A stretch of DNA of 64,000 bases, taken from assembly GCF_051622035.1 (NCBI RefSeq), contig NC_135365.1, positions 22,029,501 through 22,093,500 of the forward strand, written 5' to 3'. The notes under the pieces are model-generated. The model was not told where the DNA came from and did not search any database. It was given only the letters and a program-made list of their open reading frames with translations. The DNA comes from Arctopsyche grandis (lineage: Eukaryota > Arthropoda > Insecta > Trichoptera > Hydropsychidae). Positions 59,750-64,000 of the stretch are shown here, piece after piece. Numbering within the stretch: position 1 is the stretch's first letter; each line of letters opens with the position of its first letter. Both the position numbers and the translations under genes were made by a program.

Positions 59750-60123
59750 TTTTTTAACTATACACGATTAATGCACTTATTCATGACCGAGCCATTCCTT
59801 GTCTTTATGTTTTACTACAAAACAAAAAACGGGATACTTACATTAAACTGTTCGAGACATAAAATATATTGAATGCCAATTTAAGTCCAACCAACATTAT
59901 GGTCGGCTTTGAATTTGCACAGTTTAGAAAGAAGTTTCCGAGACTGCGAAATTAATTAAAAACATCTATCGGAAAATAATAGAGAATGAGATGAAATGAC
60001 TTTACCAAGAAGATTCCGAATTTGCACTGAAATTACGAACTATACCAGCTCTCGCATTTGTTCCGATAGATGAAGTTGACGGTGCTTTTGAAGTATTATC
60101 CGAATTGTATTTTTCCGACTGAA
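59750..60123 (+). pseudogene. MULE transposase remnant
   Basis: Broken frames include LMHLFMTEPFLVFMFYYKTK, SNQHYGRL-like remains where a P-T-N-I-M-V-x-F-E block is expected (caacattatggtcggctttgaatt reads NIMVGFE in another frame), and 60004-60122 QEDSEFALKLRTIPALAFV, PIDEVDGAFEVLSELY. These resemble consecutive pieces of MULE/FLYWCH-type transposases. Frameshifts and stops separate them. Confidence 0.55.
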
Positions 60124-60226
60124 AAAAATTAGTATTAATACTGACTTTTTATTATAGATACTCTTATATTATAGACTATATTATAGACTTTATATTTTTA
60201 TTATAGATAGTCAAATTTCATAAAAT

Positions 60227-60613
60227 ACTAGCTGAACCCGGTATGCGTTGCAATGCCACAATAACGCATGCAATTCCCGTTCCCGTTACCTTTCTCGATC
60301 CCATTCCCGTTTCCGTTCCCGTTCTTGTTCCCGTTCCCGTTCCCGTTCTCGTTCCCGTTCCCATTTGTCGGGAAAACTTAGGCAGCGAACATGTTGGTCG
60401 AGATGTGAAAACATTTGAAATTATAGCGTTGCAATGACCCTCATTCCCGTTTTTCCCGTTTCCGTTCCCGTTTTTTCCCATTTTTTTTTCACAGTAATCT
60501 TCCCGAACATACATACAACAAATCCTGAAAGTTCCATCGTAATCGGTTCAGTGGTTTAGGAGTCTATTCGAGACACACAGACAGACATTCATTTTTATAT
60601 ATATATATATATC
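60227..60613 (-). mobile_element. Helitron-like element with CCCGTT hexamer expansion
   Basis: Reverse copy: begins actagctgaacccggtatgcgttgcaatgcc and ends gagacacacagacagacattcatttttatata. At about 60276-60362 cccgtt/cccatt units repeat roughly a dozen times where the 48.7 kb copy has a single aacgggaatggg. Confidence 0.65.
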
Positions 60614-61563
60614 GATTTTTATTCATGGCGGGGGTTATTTTTCAGGGTTGTTTTGAAAGGAGGATCCAGGGGGGTTTTGACCAGGGGTATACGTCCGAGG
60701 GGTATGTGTCCAGGGGGTACATGTCCTGATACCAAAAATAATAATTTTTGATACCAAAAATAATAATTTTTGATTTTGATATTAGAAAATAATGGAAATA
60801 TGTATTTATCCAAGATTGATCAATGCATATTGTATTTCAGTTTGTTATTTTATGGTTTTTGCAATAACACAATCTGCTACGTTATCTTATTAAAATACAT
60901 ACGTATGTCTGTTAATTTATGGTATAAACTTTATCATACACGAGTGCAATAAAATATGTATCACTGTTGAAATATATATATACTCATACATGTATTTATA
61001 ATGTCATGCTTAGGCAAAACACTATACTCAAAATGCAGTGAGCATGCACATTGTTGCTAGAGATATGTCGCGTCGCGCTACGTAGCATAATTACACATGG
61101 AAAAAGTCTACATATCTTAAAAAATACCATAACCACGTGGCACTTAAATTATCGACAAAGTATCAGTATTGACGAAATTCTATTTGAACAAAAATTTATC
61201 GAAAAGTTCAGATTAGATTGACGGATGAGGGATAAGTTACCTTCACACACAAATGTATATATAATATAACGAACGATTTGATATGCATCAATCATTTTTC
61301 TTATAGATAACATGTCATCCATCATAAAATGACTGCAAATCAAAAAGGTATAGTATATATATGTACATCCGTATAATTTCCATTCAAAGAAATCTCTAAT
61401 TTGATAATGACTTTCGTAAGTAATTGACTTTCGCGGAGGACGGATTAATTTGAAAATTGGAACACTCTCCCACGTTCATCTTATGTAGTTCAATGTTTAT
61501 ATTGCTGTCCTTCATAACATTGCTATCGTTTCTAATTAAAGTAAATATTTTTATGGTTCTATG

Positions 61564-62084
61564 CAGTGGCGGCTCGTCTATATGGGCTGCGGGCAGGCTA
61601 CAGCCCTCCCAGTGTAGTATAAATGCATGCTATTTTTGACGTCCATATGGGCTGCAGGGCTACAGAAAGTGGTGTCACCCTAAAGGTTTCCATGGGTTTC
61701 CGGAAATCCGTTGTTAAAAATCTAGAAAATTGTTTTCAAAGGTTACAACTTCGAAAAGGTCGCAGTGGATTACATAGCAGGTAAAGAGGAAAATACTTTT
61801 TTCCGTTATGCACAAGCAAAATGAACTGTTTAGCCGTTTAATGTGTCTGCAGTATTGATATAGAATAACTTGTTATGTTATTCTATATCTATGGTCTACA
61901 GTCTGCACTTGGAATCATCCTTTCTAGTAGAAGTCATAAACTTTATTGGCTGCAGACCTCCCAGTATAGAACATATGCATGCTATTTTTTTTTGCATTTG
62001 ATCATCGGTATGATCAACGAGCTACTACAGCCCGATTTATCTGTGCAGCCCCCCCCCCCCCTATGTGTTCTCACGAGCCGACTG
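61564..62084. mobile_element. hAT-like non-autonomous element, 521 bp, 8-bp TSD
   Basis: Left end CAGTGGCGGCTCGTC, right end CACGAGCCGACTG. Flanks gttctatg (61556-61563) and gttccatg (62085-62092) agree at 7 of 8 positions. The interior repeats tatgggctgc..ggctacag and contains gatcatcggtatgatcaacgagctactacagcccgattt shared with 52840-52955. No transposase. Confidence 0.75.
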
Positions 62085-62434
62085 GTTCCATGACAACTGA
62101 ACGCATGACAAGAGAACACATGACTATTGAAGGCGGTGAACGGATAAATGCACTCACGAGAGCCGCCCTCTCGAGACATCCAAACTTTCAAAGATGATCA
62201 AGAAGAATTAACGCAATATAATTCCACAAAAAAACGTCAAGGGGTATTTGCATGTTATCCGAGGGTTCTAGCCCTTTTTTGTGGAATTCTATTGCTTTAG
62301 TTCTTCTTGATCATCTTTGAAAGTTTGGATGTCTCGAGAGGGCGGCTCTCGTGAGTGCATTTATCCGTTCACCGCCTTCAATAGTTATGTGTTCTCTTGT
62401 CATGCGTTCAGTTGTCATGAAACCAGTCGGCTCG
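62074..62434. repeat. 361-bp near-perfect palindrome
   Basis: Arms of about 145 bp (cgagccgactggtt.catgacaactgaacgcatgac.. and complement) with an inner stem attccacaaaaaa/ttttttgtggaat around a spacer of about 40 bp. The left arm starts inside the right terminus of the hAT element at 61564-62084. Confidence 0.88.
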
Positions 62435-62587
62435 AGCGCTCGAAGTCTCTTGAGCGCCTTTGAAAATTAGGATTTCTCGAAACTGCGCCACTTTTCAGTG
62501 CATTCTTCCGGGAACCATGGAAGTCACGTCAACTGAGCACATGCCTGTTGAACACAGCGACAAGTGAACTTATATACCAGTGAATAT

Positions 62588-64000
62588 ACAGTGAGCGACA
62601 AAAATAGGTACGCACATAGATTTCGGACAAACAGCGCGAAACAAACCTCTCTACCTGCCGTAAACAATGAGACCCCAACCTTTTTTTTTTTACACAACTC
62701 TGTGTAACCGTTGGTTCAAAGATTTACAAAGCTGATGGTCAATTCCCTATTTAGTTTCGCGTTAACTTTGGTTGCAATAGCATCGCATCGGAAAAATGTC
62801 GTCCGCACGCCAAATGTCGACCGATGAAAAAGCGGTAATTTTGGCTCTTACGAAAGAGCGAATCGCGTATCGAGACATTGCTCGTCGGGTGGGGTTCAGT
62901 GAAGGTTCTGTGAGAAAATTCATCAAAAAATACAGTGATACAGGATTATTAACAAGGGCTCCAGGATCTGGAAGGAAGTAAAAATTGATGGAACGTGAAA
63001 ATCGTGTCATAAAACGTGCTGCTCTTCAAGATCAATTTATTACTGCTTCTAAAATCAGGGATGAGGTTTACACTTCATCATCCACAGCAGTACATACCCG
63101 TATGATCCAAAGGAAGCTGAATAAATTAGGGTTTAGAGCGATCAAATTCGCGAAAAAGCCACTTCTGGCGGTTTCAATGAAGAAAAAGCAGTTGAAATGG
63201 GCCAAGGACAAGAAGAATTGGATATCAGAGGACTGGTACAGGGTGGTTTTTTCAGATGAATCTAATTGGAATCTTATTGGATCAGATGGGAAGACCACAG
63301 TTCGCCGTAGAAGTGGAGTATGTTTTCACGCAAGTTGTGTTTCGCGACCGCGAAGCATTCCCCGTATGTCATGATATGGGGGTGCATTACAGGATATGGA
63401 ATAAGGGCGCTAGAGTTCGTCCGAAGGTCCATGAATGCCATCCAATACGAAAACACGATACGGGAACGTGTTTTACCCACCATCGAAGCACTCATAGAAT
63501 TCGTCGCTGAACCAATATTTCAGGACGAATCTGCACCTTGATATCGGGCTCGTTCTGTAAGTTATCAAACCGTTTTTCTATCTTTAATTTGTTTTTTTAT
63601 GTGGTAAATATCATCGACTTGTTTTAGATAACCAATTATAAAGAAAGTTTGGGAATTAAATCCCTTACCTGGCCCGGGAACAGTCCAGACCTGAACATTA
63701 TCGAAAATTTATGGGCGATTTTGAAGAGGAAAGTAAAAGCCTGCAATCCAAAAACGCTTCAAGAGCTGGAAAACATAATAACGGAGGCATGGGAAAAGGA
63801 TATTTCCCCAAATGTTATAAAAAAATTGTTTTATTCTATGCCCAGAAGAATTGAGGCAGTAATCAAAAACAAAGGGGGAATTACTAAATATTAAGCTTTA
63901 TTTTATTTATATATTATTGTTTTATGTATATATTATTAATAGGAAACATTTAAAAAATGTATACCGTGAAAACCGCTTTAAATTAAATTAAAAACTCCCG
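62588..64000 (+). mobile_element. Tc1-type transposon, 3' end beyond window
   Basis: Left terminus CAGTGAGCGACAAAAATAGG at 62589 follows TA, as for Tc1 elements (CAGT..AAAAAT, TA target). A 5' spacer of about 200 bp leads to the transposase at 62796. The matching right terminus is not in the window. Confidence 0.85.
62796..63894 (+). pseudogene. Tc1-family (DD34E) transposase, inactivated
   Basis: Cut-and-paste transposase. Starts MSSARQMSTDEKAVILALTK with a paired-like HTH (AYRDIARRVGFSEGSVRKFI), an AT-hook-like GSGRK, second HTH, and catalytic motifs VVFSDESNW (first Asp), PIFQDESAP (second Asp) and NSPDLNIIENLW (Glu). Defects: an in-frame TAA at 62979-62981 after GSGRK, a frameshift between about 63325 and 63345 (VRRRSGVCF to CFATAKHSPYVMIWGC), a TGA after QDESAP at 63539-63541, and a 71-nt intron-like insertion (63557-63627). 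It ends KNKGGITKY with TAA at 63892-63894. Non-functional as read. Confidence 0.92.

Larger units (their letters stand above)
59485..60733 (+). mobile_element. Mutator-like element with long inverted repeats
   Basis: Inverted ends of about 110-125 bp, GGACATATACCCCCTGGACAC, then gttcaaaaaccccctgg and gtcatg.atgaaaat on the left; the complement lies at 60615-60726 on the right. Between them, 59640-60123, are plus-strand remnants of a MULE-type transposase. A Helitron-like element (60227-60613) is inserted inside. No flanking 9-bp duplication could be recognised, partly because the right flank is a tandem ataccaaaaataataattttt. Confidence 0.6.

Noticed and set aside
62074..62434. Assembly artefact explanation for the palindrome
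   Set aside because: Arms carry several base differences (for example gttccatgac versus gtttcatgac), so it is not a simple read-through chimera, though raw reads should confirm.

Overview
This is AT-rich eukaryotic nuclear DNA, almost certainly from an insect. The genes are split by canonical GT..AG introns, one intron is close to 40 kb, tRNA-derived SINEs and TA-rich interspersed repeats fill the spaces, and the conserved proteins (a Fos/kayak bZIP factor and an SLC7 amino-acid transporter) are animal proteins. The order cannot be fixed from the sequence. A probable CENP-K homologue argues against flies such as Drosophila, which lack that inner-kinetochore subunit.

Layout. (1) 61-40478, minus strand: kay (Fos/Fra). 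Three shared exons (61-385, 477-1071, 1177-1348) encode the N-terminal conserved motif, the bZIP domain and the C-terminus. Three alternative first coding exons (3143-3196, 32296-32394, 40338-40478) all end in phase 0 and all fit the same acceptor, predicting proteins of 381, 396 and 410 aa. The 5' regions of the 32 kb and 40 kb exons carry AP-1 sites. The long intron is packed with SINEs, foldback repeats, a Tc1-type MITE and an RTE-like retrotransposon fragment. (2) 41-43 kb: a decayed copy of an SLC7 exon, split by a 444-bp solo LTR, among Helitron-like and foldback repeats. (3) 44.4-46.6 kb, plus strand: a 399-aa two-HTH (psq + CENP-B type) protein that looks like a domesticated pogo/Tigger transposase without its DDE domain. 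(4) 50052-58527, minus strand: a complete seven-exon, 492-aa SLC7 transporter. Its 3.9-kb second intron contains, on the same strand, a small coiled-coil gene (54865-55701) whose C-terminus matches CENP-K. A 541-bp solo LTR lies in another intron of the transporter. (5) 59.0-64.0 kb: a transposon cluster with a foldback element, a Mutator-like element with long inverted repeats and transposase remnants, a hAT element with target-site duplication, a 361-bp palindrome, and a broken Tc1 transposase that runs to the window edge.

The most useful second looks are the kay alternative promoters with their AP-1/CRE sites, the intron-nested CENP-K candidate (with an unresolved 1-nt frame problem at one exon junction), the Tc1 copy whose reading frame is restored exactly by removing a 71-nt intron-like segment, and the inverted duplication that begins inside a hAT end. 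No bacterial features, CRISPR arrays, rRNA or genuine tRNA genes were seen.
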